From positions 1 to 53,342 of the forward strand of contig NZ_LADU01000124.1 of assembly GCF_000961795.1 (NCBI RefSeq): DNA of 53,342 nt. The letters run 5' to 3'. The notes below the pieces were generated by a model. The model saw nothing but the letters and a program-made list of their open reading frames with translations. It was not told where the DNA came from and did no database searches. The position numbers and the translations under genes were made by a program. This stretch comes from Hyphomonas sp. BRH_c22. Its GTDB lineage: Bacteria; Pseudomonadota; Alphaproteobacteria; Caulobacterales; Hyphomonadaceae. Positions 1 through 8,258 of this stretch are shown piece after piece (position 1 is the stretch's first letter; every line of letters begins with the position of its first letter).

Positions 1-252
1 CGCATCCGCCATGTCGGGTTCCTCGCCAACACACAGCGCCGAGACGCCATTGATCGCATCAGGGACCTGCTCGCAGAGCGCATGCTGCCCTCGCAGGACC
101 CGGAATCCGGGCCAACGCCGGAGCCTGCACCTCAAACACCCGAACCGGAAAAGTGTGCCTGTTGTGGTGGACGGATGATCCTGATCGAACTGATCACCCC
201 GGCGTCCCGCCTGCGACGACGATCACCGCCAGAAAGGATCGACACCTCATGA
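1..252 (+). CDS. IS91-family transposase, C-terminal end (5' truncated by window)
   Basis: The frame is open from base 1 and stops at TGA 250-252, giving 83 residues with no start inside the window. It begins RIRHVGFLAN, the conserved region near the end of IS91/ISCR Y1 transposases, and carries a Cys-rich knuckle (KCACCGGRM) preceded by a Pro/Glu-rich linker. In the family this Cys pair follows the HxGFLAN block and ends the protein. The catalytic Tyr and HUH motifs would lie upstream, outside the window. IS91 elements move by rolling-circle replication and can carry flanking DNA with them, which fits the accessory genes downstream. Family assignment is by motif memory, not a search. Confidence 0.75.
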   Translation, partial: RIRHVGFLANTQRRDAIDRIRDLLAERMLPSQDPESGPTPEPAPQTPEPEKCACCGGRMILIELITPASRLRRRSPPERIDTS

Positions 253-689
253 ACGCCGCCTCACGCGCTCATCTTTGCCAGCTTGCGTTCGCCACCATTG
301 GCGGCGACGGTCAACTGCGCTCTGGCCGAACCCATCCTGGCAACATCGCCCAACCTGGCCCGCCAAAACAGGGCCAGACACGCGACATCCGCCTTGTTCG
401 ACATCGATCCCGACGATCGAACGCACTCGCGCTCTGAAGACGAGAAGCAAGCGCAGTCTTTAAATCCCCATAGCAGTCCACACCGTCCGCGCGTCAGGCA
501 TTGAGCCTTCCACGACGCCCGCCATCATGCGTGGTGCAACCGGCTGTGCAAGGCGGGCGTCGTGGAAACCTAAACAGAAGCAGTCATCAGGAATCGGATG
601 CTCAGCGGGCAAACTTTGGCCCGTTTCCGCCGGTCGGTAAAAGCCAAGCAACCGGTCGCTATGGGGGAATGACGGACACCGGCAATTTC
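253..689. other. Non-coding stretch after IS91-type gene, possible element terminus
   Basis: No convincing gene lies between the transposase stop and the SDR stop at 690. The short overlapping frames have no recognisable domain and no ribosome binding site. The notable structure is the long inverted repeat at 508-567. IS91 elements carry hairpin-bearing origin or terminator ends next to the transposase gene, so the right end of the element probably falls here, but the exact end cannot be fixed from one copy. Confidence 0.4.
508..567. repeat. 16-bp perfect inverted repeat (hairpin)
   Basis: TTCCACGACGCCCGCC at 508-523 is exactly complementary to GGCGGGCGTCGTGGAA at 552-567, with a 28-nt loop between them. 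No T-run follows either arm, so it is not a typical intrinsic terminator. Its place about 250 bases after an IS91-type gene makes an element-end hairpin plausible. This is inference. Confidence 0.6.
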
Positions 690-1442
690 TTACAGTTTGC
701 TTATCGAGTTTCCGCCATCCGCGATCATGGCGCTTCCGGTTACGAAGGATGCGTGATCAGAAAGCAAGAAGAGCGCGGCGTTAGCGATTTCGGACGGCTC
801 CGCCATGCGCTTCAGCGCGTGAAACCCGCGCACGACCTCATGAAAATCGGCATCATCCCCGGCCATTGGCGTCATCGTACCTCCTGGTAGGAGTGCATTG
901 ACGCGAATGTTTTCAGGACCGTGCTCCGCCGCAAGCACCTGGGTAATGCCGATGAGGCCAGCCTTTGCAGCGGCGTAGGCCCCCATGCCGGGCAAACCAA
1001 TCGTGTGTCCGACGAATGAGGAGGTGAAGACGATGGAACCGCCACCGCGTTTGCGCATAGCCGGAATTTGATGCTTTGCCGCGTAGAAGCCGCTGTTGAG
1101 ATTAACCGCTATCACTTTATGCCAGTTGCTTTCTGCCATGTCGGGGATTGGTCCCATATCACCCGTCACACCAGCATTGTTGAAAGCGCCGTCGAGCCCC
1201 CCGAAGCGCGACTCTGCAAGCTTCACCAGGTCTGCGGCATAGGCGCTGTCTTCGACGTCCCCTGCCAAGAAAACCGCCTCGCCACTGTTGGCAGAAATAT
1301 CCTTTGTGATTTGCTCAAGTCGTTCGACGCGGCGGGCTCCAAGAACCACTTTCGCGCCTTCGGCCGCAAAAATCTTAGCGGCTGCGGCTCCGATACCGCT
1401 GCTTGCGCCGGTTATGATGATTGTCTTTCCGTTGAGAAGCAT
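690..1442 (-). CDS. SDR-family oxidoreductase (FabG-like)
   Basis: This is a classical short-chain dehydrogenase of about 250 residues, predicted to be cytosolic and NAD(P)-dependent. The cofactor motif TGASSGIG lies near residues 12-19, NNAG near 88, the catalytic Ser in FTSS near 141, and the YxxxK pair in AYAAAK at Tyr156/Lys160. The tail ADGG is also typical. I start it at 1442 (MLLNGKT), because GGAG sits six bases upstream there, while the ATGs at 1454 and 1448 lack a spaced Shine-Dalgarno. Substrate cannot be told from sequence. It stands alone between the IS91 relic and a non-coding stretch. Confidence 0.85.
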   Translation of the reverse strand: MLLNGKTIIITGASSGIGAAAAKIFAAEGAKVVLGARRVERLEQITKDISANSGEAVFLAGDVEDSAYAADLVKLAESRFGGLDGAFNNAGVTGDMGPIPDMAESNWHKVIAVNLNSGFYAAKHQIPAMRKRGGGSIVFTSSFVGHTIGLPGMGAYAAAKAGLIGITQVLAAEHGPENIRVNALLPGGTMTPMAGDDADFHEVVRGFHALKRMAEPSEIANAALFLLSDHASFVTGSAMIADGGNSISKL

Positions 1443-1851
1443 TCCCATCTCCATTGATTGAGGATTAGGAGGTGTCTGACGATATCGAGGTGCTCAACCC
1501 ACCCGATTCTTGCGCAGTTTGTTGTTTTGTTGGCGGAGGAAGTCAGTCGTTTTTTGCTGCTGCAGCAATAATCAAAATGGGGCACGAACGGGCCTTTCGC
1601 CGCAGAGCCATCGATTGACTGTTTCCGGCGAGTTCCAGCCAGATGGCCAGGTCTTCTCGAATGGGCGTTGTTGGCCCACAACGGTCGTTCAACACAAGAA
1701 GCCGAATGACGGTGCTTGGCGAAGTCCGGCCTGGTGCTGGTGAGGTAGCCGGATGACCGGATCCAGTTCCCCCTGCCGATCGCCGAAGATAATGATCCGT
1801 GCCGACTTGGCCCAATTGAGACAGGCACTGGTGGGCCTCCGAACGGCGTAT
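1443..1851. other. Non-coding / degenerate stretch
   Basis: About 410 bases lie between the SDR start and the DUF2306-like stop. Minus-strand open frames here (to 90 residues) show no domain I recognise, have protein-unlike composition and disagree with each other. The stretch could be promoter plus eroded DNA. I see no inverted repeats of note. Confidence 0.4.
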
Positions 1852-2529
1852 CTAACGGGAAGGAGTTCTGTACCAATTGGTGAAAGTCACGCGCATCAGC
1901 CAAAACACCATCAGTGCCAGAACGGCGACAATCGGGGAGGTGAGGAAAAATGGTGTGCGCAGGACTTCCGGCAGTACGTCATTGTTGCCGAGAAAGAAAA
2001 TCGTCACTGCGATGAACAGAGACAGACACATCCGCCAGAGGTGGCGCGCAATCCGATGCTTGCCAGTGCAGCCGCCGCGCCGGATCACAGCAACATCCTG
2101 CGCACCAAACAGCACCGCGAGAGCGGCCAAGATGAAGAAAGCGGCGGAGGAAACATCGCTCTGCAACGGAGCCCCGCGGATTGTTTCTGTCAGGCCCAAT
2201 CCGAGTGCGGATGCGCCCGCAATGAGAATGAAAAGACAATTCGCCAGCTCAAACCGCTCCGTTTTTCCTTCGCGGCGCATGACTGTCGCCCAGCCGCTGG
2301 AGAGCAAATAGAAGGCCATCACGCTCAGAAAAAAGGTGAACAGAATTGAACGCGTGACGCTGAAATAGAGGCCACTTGCGATCAGTAGGAGCATCGCGCC
2401 AAAGAACAGGTTTCCGGCCATCCTGTGCAGACGCCGCCCCTTCGCGGCCGCCAACGCACCCGCACCGGAGATGACGGCCAGCGTGCCCATCAAGAGGTGT
2501 AGCAACCCAATGAGTGGAAGATCAGACAT
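1852..2529 (-). CDS. DUF2306-like integral membrane protein
   Basis: The protein has about 225 residues and seven or so hydrophobic segments. It starts with LLHLLMGTLAVISGAGAL followed by KGRRLHRMAGN, matching the H-x-G...K-G...HR-x-G pattern I associate with the DUF2306 family. Function of that family is unknown. An in-frame ATG at 2541 would add four residues, but AGGA stands directly against it; the ATG at 2529 has AGGA about 11 bases upstream. It lies 33 bases downstream of the DUF4386 gene on the same strand, so the two membrane proteins are probably co-transcribed and face the AraC-type regulator. Confidence 0.75.
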   Translation of the reverse strand: MSDLPLIGLLHLLMGTLAVISGAGALAAAKGRRLHRMAGNLFFGAMLLLIASGLYFSVTRSILFTFFLSVMAFYLLSSGWATVMRREGKTERFELANCLFILIAGASALGLGLTETIRGAPLQSDVSSAAFFILAALAVLFGAQDVAVIRRGGCTGKHRIARHLWRMCLSLFIAVTIFFLGNNDVLPEVLRTPFFLTSPIVAVLALMVFWLMRVTFTNWYRTPSR

Positions 2530-2562
2530 GTTAGTGTTCATCCTGATAGTATTTTGGGTGGC

Positions 2563-3234
2563 TCATGCCGCTGAAGGCATCAGTTTGCGCGACTTGCGGG
2601 ACAGCATCACGACACCCGCCCCAAGAAACCAGACGATCTGGCTGAGCCCGAAAACAGCGTTGAGCGGTTCGAAATCGGGGTAGATTGTCACGATGCCGGC
2701 AAGCCCGATCGCAAGGCCGAACAGGTTCAACGCCCTGGGCAAACCGCGATGTCGCAGTCCGGCCAGACTTACCAGCGTGATCCAGACGCCGCCGACGAAC
2801 TCAGTTCCCCCGCCCAAAACATTCTGCACAATGCCAACGGTGAGCCAAACCGTCGCGGCGCGCTCGGGATCAGTTTCAGCAAGGCGCGTGACACTGTCCG
2901 CGCCAAGGATGGAGAGCATGCCGCTGACCAGAACGATGGCGGCCCAGATGATGCCGACCGCCGTCGCCGTCTGCATCACAACAGGCGCGTGCGCTTTCAG
3001 CCGATCATTGAGTGCGAGCAGGAGCACGATAAGAAACAGGCTGGCCAGAACGTAGCTGACAAGCATGGTTAGAAACAGCTGAAACGCATGGTCTGCGGCG
3101 AAGGCCACGCTGCCTGAAGGTCCGGAATAGCCCGATGAGTCCAGCACGAAGATGAACATCGCAAAGCCGATGAGGTAACAGGCTGCCATAGCGATGGCGG
3201 AAAAGCCGCCAGCTTTCTGAAATTCGTGTGTCAT
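2563..3234 (-). CDS. DUF4386-type integral membrane protein
   Basis: This 223-residue protein has six predicted membrane segments, an early GGFSAIAMAACYLIGF helix and the internal NVLGGGTEFVGGVWI loop typical of DUF4386 proteins. The function is unknown. The frame is open further upstream to 3390, but that extension reads as non-protein and crosses the divergent promoter region. The ATG at 3234 (MTHEFQKAGG) has AAAGGG upstream. The gene is divergent from the membrane-anchored AraC regulator at 3391, which often marks the regulator's target. Confidence 0.75.
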   Translation of the reverse strand: MTHEFQKAGGFSAIAMAACYLIGFAMFIFVLDSSGYSGPSGSVAFAADHAFQLFLTMLVSYVLASLFLIVLLLALNDRLKAHAPVVMQTATAVGIIWAAIVLVSGMLSILGADSVTRLAETDPERAATVWLTVGIVQNVLGGGTEFVGGVWITLVSLAGLRHRGLPRALNLFGLAIGLAGIVTIYPDFEPLNAVFGLSQIVWFLGAGVVMLSRKSRKLMPSAA

Positions 3235-3390
3235 TTTCAGGCCCTTTCTGTTGTAGACCGTATGATCTTCAATTGCGGGATTTGCCTGATGCCTGTCGTC
3301 CGTCCCCAAAGGCCCGGACACACCGAGCCACCTTCGGCATTTGAACGCAGGCCTGACTCCGCTAGGAATAGTGCCTCCGGAGAATAGCAA

Positions 3391-4593
3391 TTGCCCAATC
3401 TCGACGTCTTCGCCCTGATGGTTGCCGCGCTGGGACAGATAGGTCTGTGCGCGACGATCCTGCTCGCGCGTGCAGGACAGAGCCAGACCTACATGCCGCT
3501 CAGCGCTTTCTTCGTCGCGCTAGGGGTCGTGATCATGGATCCAGTCGTCGCGGTGTTCGCGCCTGCGTTGAGGACGCAGGCAATTGCCCTGACCCTCCCG
3601 GCCTATTTGTTGCTCGGTCCGATGCTGTGGTTGTATATTGAGGGGCTGACAGCTTCCGTGCCGTGGCAATGGCAGCGTCGCCATCTCTGGCATTTCCTTC
3701 CATTTGTGCTGGGTCTGATCGTCGCCGGAATGTTGATCGCGCAACCTCTCGATATCCGCGAGCAGATGTTGTTCACCGGCGAACTGCCACCGGGTGGACT
3801 TGTTGTGATAATCGCTCTCTCCGCCTTCGCTCTAATCCTGCTGTGGCCAGTACAAGCAGGCTGGTATGGTATTCGGGCGATCCGGCGCCTGCGCACCTAC
3901 CGTCATGAACTCCGCAACTTATTCGCCAGCAATGAGAGCCGTGAACTGTACTGGCTGAGTTGGCTCATTCTTGTACTTGGCGGCGTGTGGTTGTTGGCGT
4001 TTGCTGCAATCATTGCCGAAAACTTCTTCGGCCGAGTCATTATCGACCGTCGCGCGGGGGCCGTTATGGCCCTGCTGCTCACCTGGACCCTGGCGGTCTG
4101 GGGGCTGCGGCAGAAGCCAGGCTTCGAAGGGCGGTATCTCGGCGACGCTTCAGACGAAGTCCCGGAAGAGGTCACAGACATCACCTCCAGCCAGAAATAC
4201 CAGCGCTCAGCCCTTGGCGAAGAGCAATCCGTCCGGATTGCCGCAAAAATTGATGCCGCGATGAAAAGCGATCAACTTTTCCTCGACCCCGCGCTCTCCT
4301 TGCACAAGCTAGCCCGCCACGTCGGGATTTCTCCGAGCTACATTTCGCAGACGCTTAATGAGACCATCGGGAAGAGTTTTTTCGATTATGTGAACCAGAT
4401 GCGGGTCGAATACGCGAAACCGCTCATCATTGAAAGTAAAGAGACCATTCTGGCAATTTCTCTGCGTGCCGGCTTCAATGCGCGCTCGTCATTCTACAAG
4501 GCCTTCAAGCTGGAAACCGGCCATACACCAAGCGCATTTCGCAACGCCGACCAATCCTCACAAGAAGCAGTGGACACGCCAATTCAAGAGTAG
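3391..4593 (+). CDS. Membrane-anchored AraC-family transcriptional regulator
   Basis: The 400-residue protein has about seven N-terminal hydrophobic helices (residues 5-235) followed by a cytosolic AraC/XylS-type double helix-turn-helix (about 285-385; LARHVGISPSYISQTLNE, then ILAISLRAGFNARSSFYKAFK and TPSAFR). This layout resembles membrane-embedded AraC regulators that sense at the membrane and bind DNA directly. The start is TTG at 3391, supported by GGAG eight bases upstream; no nearby ATG fits. It is divergent from the DUF4386/DUF2306 pair, which is its likely target. The ligand is unknown. Confidence 0.85.
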   Translation: MPNLDVFALMVAALGQIGLCATILLARAGQSQTYMPLSAFFVALGVVIMDPVVAVFAPALRTQAIALTLPAYLLLGPMLWLYIEGLTASVPWQWQRRHLWHFLPFVLGLIVAGMLIAQPLDIREQMLFTGELPPGGLVVIIALSAFALILLWPVQAGWYGIRAIRRLRTYRHELRNLFASNESRELYWLSWLILVLGGVWLLAFAAIIAENFFGRVIIDRRAGAVMALLLTWTLAVWGLRQKPGFEGRYLGDASDEVPEEVTDITSSQKYQRSALGEEQSVRIAAKIDAAMKSDQLFLDPALSLHKLARHVGISPSYISQTLNETIGKSFFDYVNQMRVEYAKPLIIESKETILAISLRAGFNARSSFYKAFKLETGHTPSAFRNADQSSQEAVDTPIQE

Positions 4594-4663
4594 CGTCAAG
4601 TCGCTCCAAAATGGACACTCACAAGTTGGCACCGAACACCGACTCTTGGCGAGTTTCCGACAT

Positions 4664-4810
4664 TCAATACTGCTCCGCCCAATGTCTCCTGACGAGATAA
4701 TCCAGCCTTTCCAAACGAATCCTAACGATGTCGCTAAGCTTCACCAACTCTTTCTCCGAGAGGGCAGGGAGTTCGACATTTGCAATTCCAATAGAAGATC
4801 TGTCCCTCAT
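4664..4810 (-). CDS. Small ORF (48 aa) coupled to relaxase remnant
   Basis: A 48-codon frame starts at ATG 4810 and ends at 4664. Its ATG overlaps the TGA of the upstream relaxase-like frame as ATGA, the arrangement of translationally coupled operon genes. The product is charged and helix-prone, with ALSEKELVKLSDIVRIRLER in the middle and a RRHWAEQY tail. I do not recognise the family. The overlap argues that it is a real accessory gene of a mobilisation operon, now left with its decayed partner. Whether it is still expressed is unknown. Confidence 0.4.
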   Translation of the reverse strand: MRDRSSIGIANVELPALSEKELVKLSDIVRIRLERLDYLVRRHWAEQY

Positions 4811-5045
4811 CTCGATATCCCGCGCGTCCTTCCACCTGGGAATGTCCATCCAAGTCCCTTCGCCTTTGGCTCCAGGACAAGGCTCTGCCCCCGAAGGCGT
4901 TCCAGATCGCGTCGCCATGGCACCAGCGCGAATGCCTTTTCGTTGCCGATGAGGGACATTCGCCCCTGGGCAAGGTCGATCCTCCGCTCAAACCGGCCCT
5001 CGAAGGACTGGCGCTGCGTGAGTGACACGACCAAAATATCCTTTG
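4807..5045 (-). pseudogene. C-terminal remnant of DUF3363-type (VirD2-like) relaxase
   Basis: The frame reads FEGRFERRIDLAQGRMSLIG, then ALVPWRRDLERLRGQ and GLGWTFPGGRTRGISR before the stop at 4807. The series RF-x-GR-LI...ALVPWR...LER-x-GQ...W-F-GR-RGI matches the extreme C-terminus of DUF3363 relaxases of Ti/RP4-like mobilisation systems as I know them. No relaxase N-terminus or start codon lies upstream; the homology appears to stop near 5045. It is therefore a 3' stump left after deletion. Together with the IS91 end it marks the region as mobile-element debris. A profile search would settle the family. Confidence 0.5.
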
Positions 5046-5405
5046 CTGGCGTCACTGAAGCGCTGATGCTCTGGCACCGCGCTGTCGGGCAATACAAGGC
5101 CGATCTGGACCGGGCGCTGTGTTGCGCTGGAGGGCTCAGTTGCCACGCTCGACGCAGCAAACAGGGCCATGAGCAGTATTTGATTGTGAAACCTGGAAAC
5201 ATCCTGGCGTTGGCGTTTCGGATCGTTGATCCCGACAGGAAGAAAATGTTGACACACCTCTCATTTGTGGGATTTATCTCAATTATCGACGTTTCAGTTC
5301 GCTCTGCAATACGGCCGCTAGCCGCCCAATCCTAGGGAGTTCGCGGGTTCAGCAGCGTTTGCGACAAGCGGCTCGGCAAAACACAGACCGGAGTGGGAGT
5401 TCCAG
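5046..5405. other. Intergenic region upstream of the FAH/GST/crotonase operon
   Basis: About 360 bases separate the relaxase stump from the FAH-family start. A TTGACA hexamer stands at 5249-5254 with an AT-rich stretch about 17 bases on (5272-5279), a possible but weak sigma-70 promoter for the plus-strand operon. A minus-strand frame (5257-4988) has a hydrophobic start but no recognisable domain, and I do not call it. Confidence 0.3.
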
Positions 5406-6449
5406 ATGCGGCCCGTGAAAATTGTCCTCGGTGCGCTCGCGCTACTCCTCGGCGGCGCCATCCTATGGTCGCTTTGGATCTCGCGCCCGATTTTTGATGA
5501 AACCCGCGAATTCGCTCTCACCGCGTCGGTCGCCGATCCGCTGGAAGCCCTGACCTTCGCACGCACCCCAGATGCCCTTATCCGCGTCACCTCAATTGGC
5601 GACACCGGCGTGACCGGTATAGATCTGACCGCCGTTATCGGGGTCGACGAGACGTCTGACCTCCTCCAACTCTATTCTGTGCTTGGCTATGACGCCCTCG
5701 CTGGCGTTGACGGGCCATCGGTCACCGCCGCGAACACGGCGCTACGTGCGCCTATCGAGTACACCGCCCCCTTTATAGCTGCCGGCACAAACTATGCCGA
5801 GCATGCCGAGGAAGTGCTGCTCGACGACCCGCCTTTCCTCTTCCCGAAGCTGTCTGCCCCGACACGCTGGGATGCCCCGGTCCATTTCGTTCCGCGCCTC
5901 GATTATGAGGCGGAACTGGCAATGGTCCCGCTGACAGACATCGAAGACCCCGGCGACGCGGTCGAGTACGGCCTGGTCTTGTGCAATGACTTTACCGATC
6001 GCTGGACGCTCATTCGCGAGTTGCGGCTCAGCAAACCGATGGGAACAACCGGCTTTGCCAGTGCCAAGGGCCGCGAAACCTTCCTGCCCTGCGGAAACCT
6101 GTTCGTTATCCCACGAACGCAGGACTTTCATCGCTCCATTGAACTACGCCTTTATGTCAACGACGCTTTGCGTCAGCATTTCGTTGCCGATGACATGATC
6201 CTTAAAGTCGGCGACATTGTCGCGCAGGCCTTCGCCCAGCAGGATTGGATCTATTGGCGGGGTGAGGAAGCGGTTGAGTTGCTCCCCCACGGAACCATTC
6301 CCTCTGGCACGCTGATCCTGACCGGGACAGCTGGCGGTGTTGTCTTCAAACCGGCCAATATCTGGGCGCAATGGCTGTATCTGGAGCGCGGCGACATTGT
6401 GCGCACCGAGGCCGACGGGCTGGGCTACCTCGTTAATGAAATTCGCTGA
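5406..6449 (+). CDS. Membrane-anchored fumarylacetoacetate hydrolase (FAH) family protein
   Basis: The 347-residue protein has one N-terminal membrane helix (residues 5-26) and then an FAH fold. Visible family marks are FIAAGTNYAEHAEE (about 123-136), the metal-ligand pair Glu168/Glu170 in DYEAELA, the Asp of NDF at 195, AKGRETFLPCG, and GTLILTGTAGG near the end. FAH-family enzymes cleave or decarboxylate beta-diketo acids, usually in aromatic catabolism, using Mg or Ca. Most are soluble, so the anchor is unusual. The start has GGGAG upstream. It is followed 16 bases later by a GST gene and then a crotonase, probably one operon. The exact reaction is unknown. Confidence 0.8.
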   Translation: MRPVKIVLGALALLLGGAILWSLWISRPIFDETREFALTASVADPLEALTFARTPDALIRVTSIGDTGVTGIDLTAVIGVDETSDLLQLYSVLGYDALAGVDGPSVTAANTALRAPIEYTAPFIAAGTNYAEHAEEVLLDDPPFLFPKLSAPTRWDAPVHFVPRLDYEAELAMVPLTDIEDPGDAVEYGLVLCNDFTDRWTLIRELRLSKPMGTTGFASAKGRETFLPCGNLFVIPRTQDFHRSIELRLYVNDALRQHFVADDMILKVGDIVAQAFAQQDWIYWRGEEAVELLPHGTIPSGTLILTGTAGGVVFKPANIWAQWLYLERGDIVRTEADGLGYLVNEIR

Positions 6450-6465
6450 TCCCTCGGAGGCCACC

Positions 6466-7257
6466 ATGAAGCTGTATCACAACCCGATTTCAACCTGCTC
6501 GCAGAAAGTACGTCTCGTCCTTTGCGAGAAAGGGATCGAGGTGGAGGACGCCCTCCTGGATCTGCAGCGCGGGGACCAGTTTGATCCCACCTATCTCAAG
6601 CTCAATCCGAATGGGGTCGTCCCGACACTTGAGCACGCCGGCAGCGTGATGACCGAGTCGACGCTGATCAATGAGTATATCGACGACGCCTTCCCGGCGC
6701 CGTCCCTGCGGCCGGCCGCAGCCACCGGGCGGCACAGGATGCGCCTGATGACCAAGCGGGTGGATGACGCCCTTCATGGCGCGTGCGGTGTGCTCACCTA
6801 TGCCATCGGCGCGCGGCCTACCCTGTTGGCCCGCCCCGAGGCCGAGCGCGAAGCCATGCTGGCCAAGATCCCGGACGCGGCGAGGCGCGAGACGCGGCGG
6901 AGCGTGATCGAACGCGGCGCCGAAGCGCCCGCCTTCGCCTCGGCCATGGACATCCACCACGCCGTGCTTGATCATGTCGAACGCGCACTCGATGGAAGCC
7001 CATGGATCGCCGGAGAAACCTTCAGCCTCGCAGACTGCGCTCTCGCGCCTTATGTCCTGCGCGTTGACCATCTCATGCTGGGCGAACTTATCGAGACCCG
7101 TCCCAATCTTGCCCGCTGGTATGATGCGGTGCAGGCGCGGCCGAGCTGGGCTGGCGCGGTGACACAATGGTTGCCCGATGCCGTGGTCGATGCCTTTCGC
7201 AGCGCCGGGCAAGCCCTGAAGGCCGAGTATCCACGCGTTGCCGGCCGCCGGGACTGA
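6466..7257 (+). CDS. Glutathione S-transferase family protein
   Basis: The 263-residue protein has an N-terminal thioredoxin-like domain (MKLYHNPISTCSQKVRLVL; cis-Pro in GVVPTLEH near 47; TESTLINEY binding the glutathione gamma-glutamyl part) and an all-helical C-terminal domain with SLADCALAPY. It follows the FAH gene by 16 bases with a CGGAGG ribosome site, which fixes the start at 6466 rather than the upstream in-frame ATG at 6337. GST-type isomerases act beside FAH enzymes in homogentisate and gentisate routes (maleylacetoacetate or maleylpyruvate isomerase), so a cis-trans isomerase role is reasonable but inferred. Confidence 0.85.
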   Translation: MKLYHNPISTCSQKVRLVLCEKGIEVEDALLDLQRGDQFDPTYLKLNPNGVVPTLEHAGSVMTESTLINEYIDDAFPAPSLRPAAATGRHRMRLMTKRVDDALHGACGVLTYAIGARPTLLARPEAEREAMLAKIPDAARRETRRSVIERGAEAPAFASAMDIHHAVLDHVERALDGSPWIAGETFSLADCALAPYVLRVDHLMLGELIETRPNLARWYDAVQARPSWAGAVTQWLPDAVVDAFRSAGQALKAEYPRVAGRRD

Positions 7258-7310
7258 CAACCTGGCCTCATAAGTCCCTGCCAGGCCAAAGAGCCAGACG
7301 GAGTATCTCA

Positions 7311-8099
7311 ATGACAGATCCCCTGCTAATTGACCAGGACGGCGCCGTCGCGATCGTTTCGATCAATGATGCACCCTTCAACCGTATGTCGCTTGAATTC
7401 ATGGATGCCCTCGAAGAGCACGTCACCCGGATCGGCTCAGACACGTCCATTCGAGCCGTTGTCATGACCGCAGAGGGGCAGGATAATTTTTCAGTCGGGA
7501 TGAATCTCAAGCAATTGCCTGAAGGCATTGCGCGTATGGGAAGTGCCGATGCTGTGTTCGACCAGCGCCTCCGGATCATCCGATCAATTGAAACCATGGA
7601 AAAACCATGGATCGCGACGCTCTTCGGGTTCTGTCTTGGCGGGGGTCTTGAATTGCCGCTTGGATGTCATTTTCGCCTCGCCGCTGCAGAGGGAGCGCAG
7701 ATCGGCCTGCCTGAGCTTGACCTCGGATCAGTTCCTGCCTGGGGTGGTAGTGCACGTTTGACCAAATGCGTTGGTGAACATCACGCACTGGACATGATCC
7801 TGCGGGCGAAGAAAATTTCAGGGCCTGAAGCGTTTCGTATCGGCCTCGTCCACGAAGTGTGGTCGCTAAAGGACTTGAAGGCGGCAGCCGTGCGGCTCGG
7901 TCACGAACTTGCGGCCATGCCCGTTGGCCCAGTGCGCAGTATGCTTGGCCTGATCGTCAATGGCCAGGACAGACCCCTTGAGGAGTTGCTGACCGCTGAG
8001 CGGCAGGCCGTCAAAGACAATCGCAACACGTCCGATTCCCGAGAAGGGATGGCAGCGTTTCTTGAAAAGCGAAGGCCCCTGTTCCATCGTGCTGAATAA
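7311..8099 (+). CDS. Enoyl-CoA hydratase/isomerase (crotonase) family protein
   Basis: This is a 262-residue crotonase. The two acidic residues that match the hydratase catalytic pair are both present: Glu114 in CLGGGLELPLG and Glu135 in IGLPELDLG. FSVGMNLKQ supplies one oxyanion-hole strand. The tail REGMAAFLEKRRPLF is typical. The ATG at 7311 has ACGGAG upstream, while the longer open frame has no ribosome site. It is the third gene of the FAH-GST-crotonase run and may hydrate a CoA ester from the same pathway. It ends facing the GST gene on the other strand. Confidence 0.85.
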   Translation: MTDPLLIDQDGAVAIVSINDAPFNRMSLEFMDALEEHVTRIGSDTSIRAVVMTAEGQDNFSVGMNLKQLPEGIARMGSADAVFDQRLRIIRSIETMEKPWIATLFGFCLGGGLELPLGCHFRLAAAEGAQIGLPELDLGSVPAWGGSARLTKCVGEHHALDMILRAKKISGPEAFRIGLVHEVWSLKDLKAAAVRLGHELAAMPVGPVRSMLGLIVNGQDRPLEELLTAERQAVKDNRNTSDSREGMAAFLEKRRPLFHRAE

Positions 8100-8258
8100 C
8101 GTGCGCACGCTATCTGAACGGTGTGTAGTCCGAGCGAGGTGGCGACCAACGACCAGACCAAACATCCGCCTTTCGTTGACGAGCCCACACATGCTGTCGC
8201 TTCGCGTTTAAGGCACCGACCATGAGTTGGGGTACGCACTCATTGCGCGGAGTAGAAC

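Noticed and set aside
1412..1903. A minus-strand frame of 163 codons between the SDR and DUF2306-like genes
   Set aside because: It overlaps both neighbours and reads as Ser/Arg/Pro-rich noise.
4430..5335. A 301-codon plus-strand frame after the AraC gene
   Set aside because: It starts inside the AraC gene in another frame and crosses the relaxase relic; no family features are seen.
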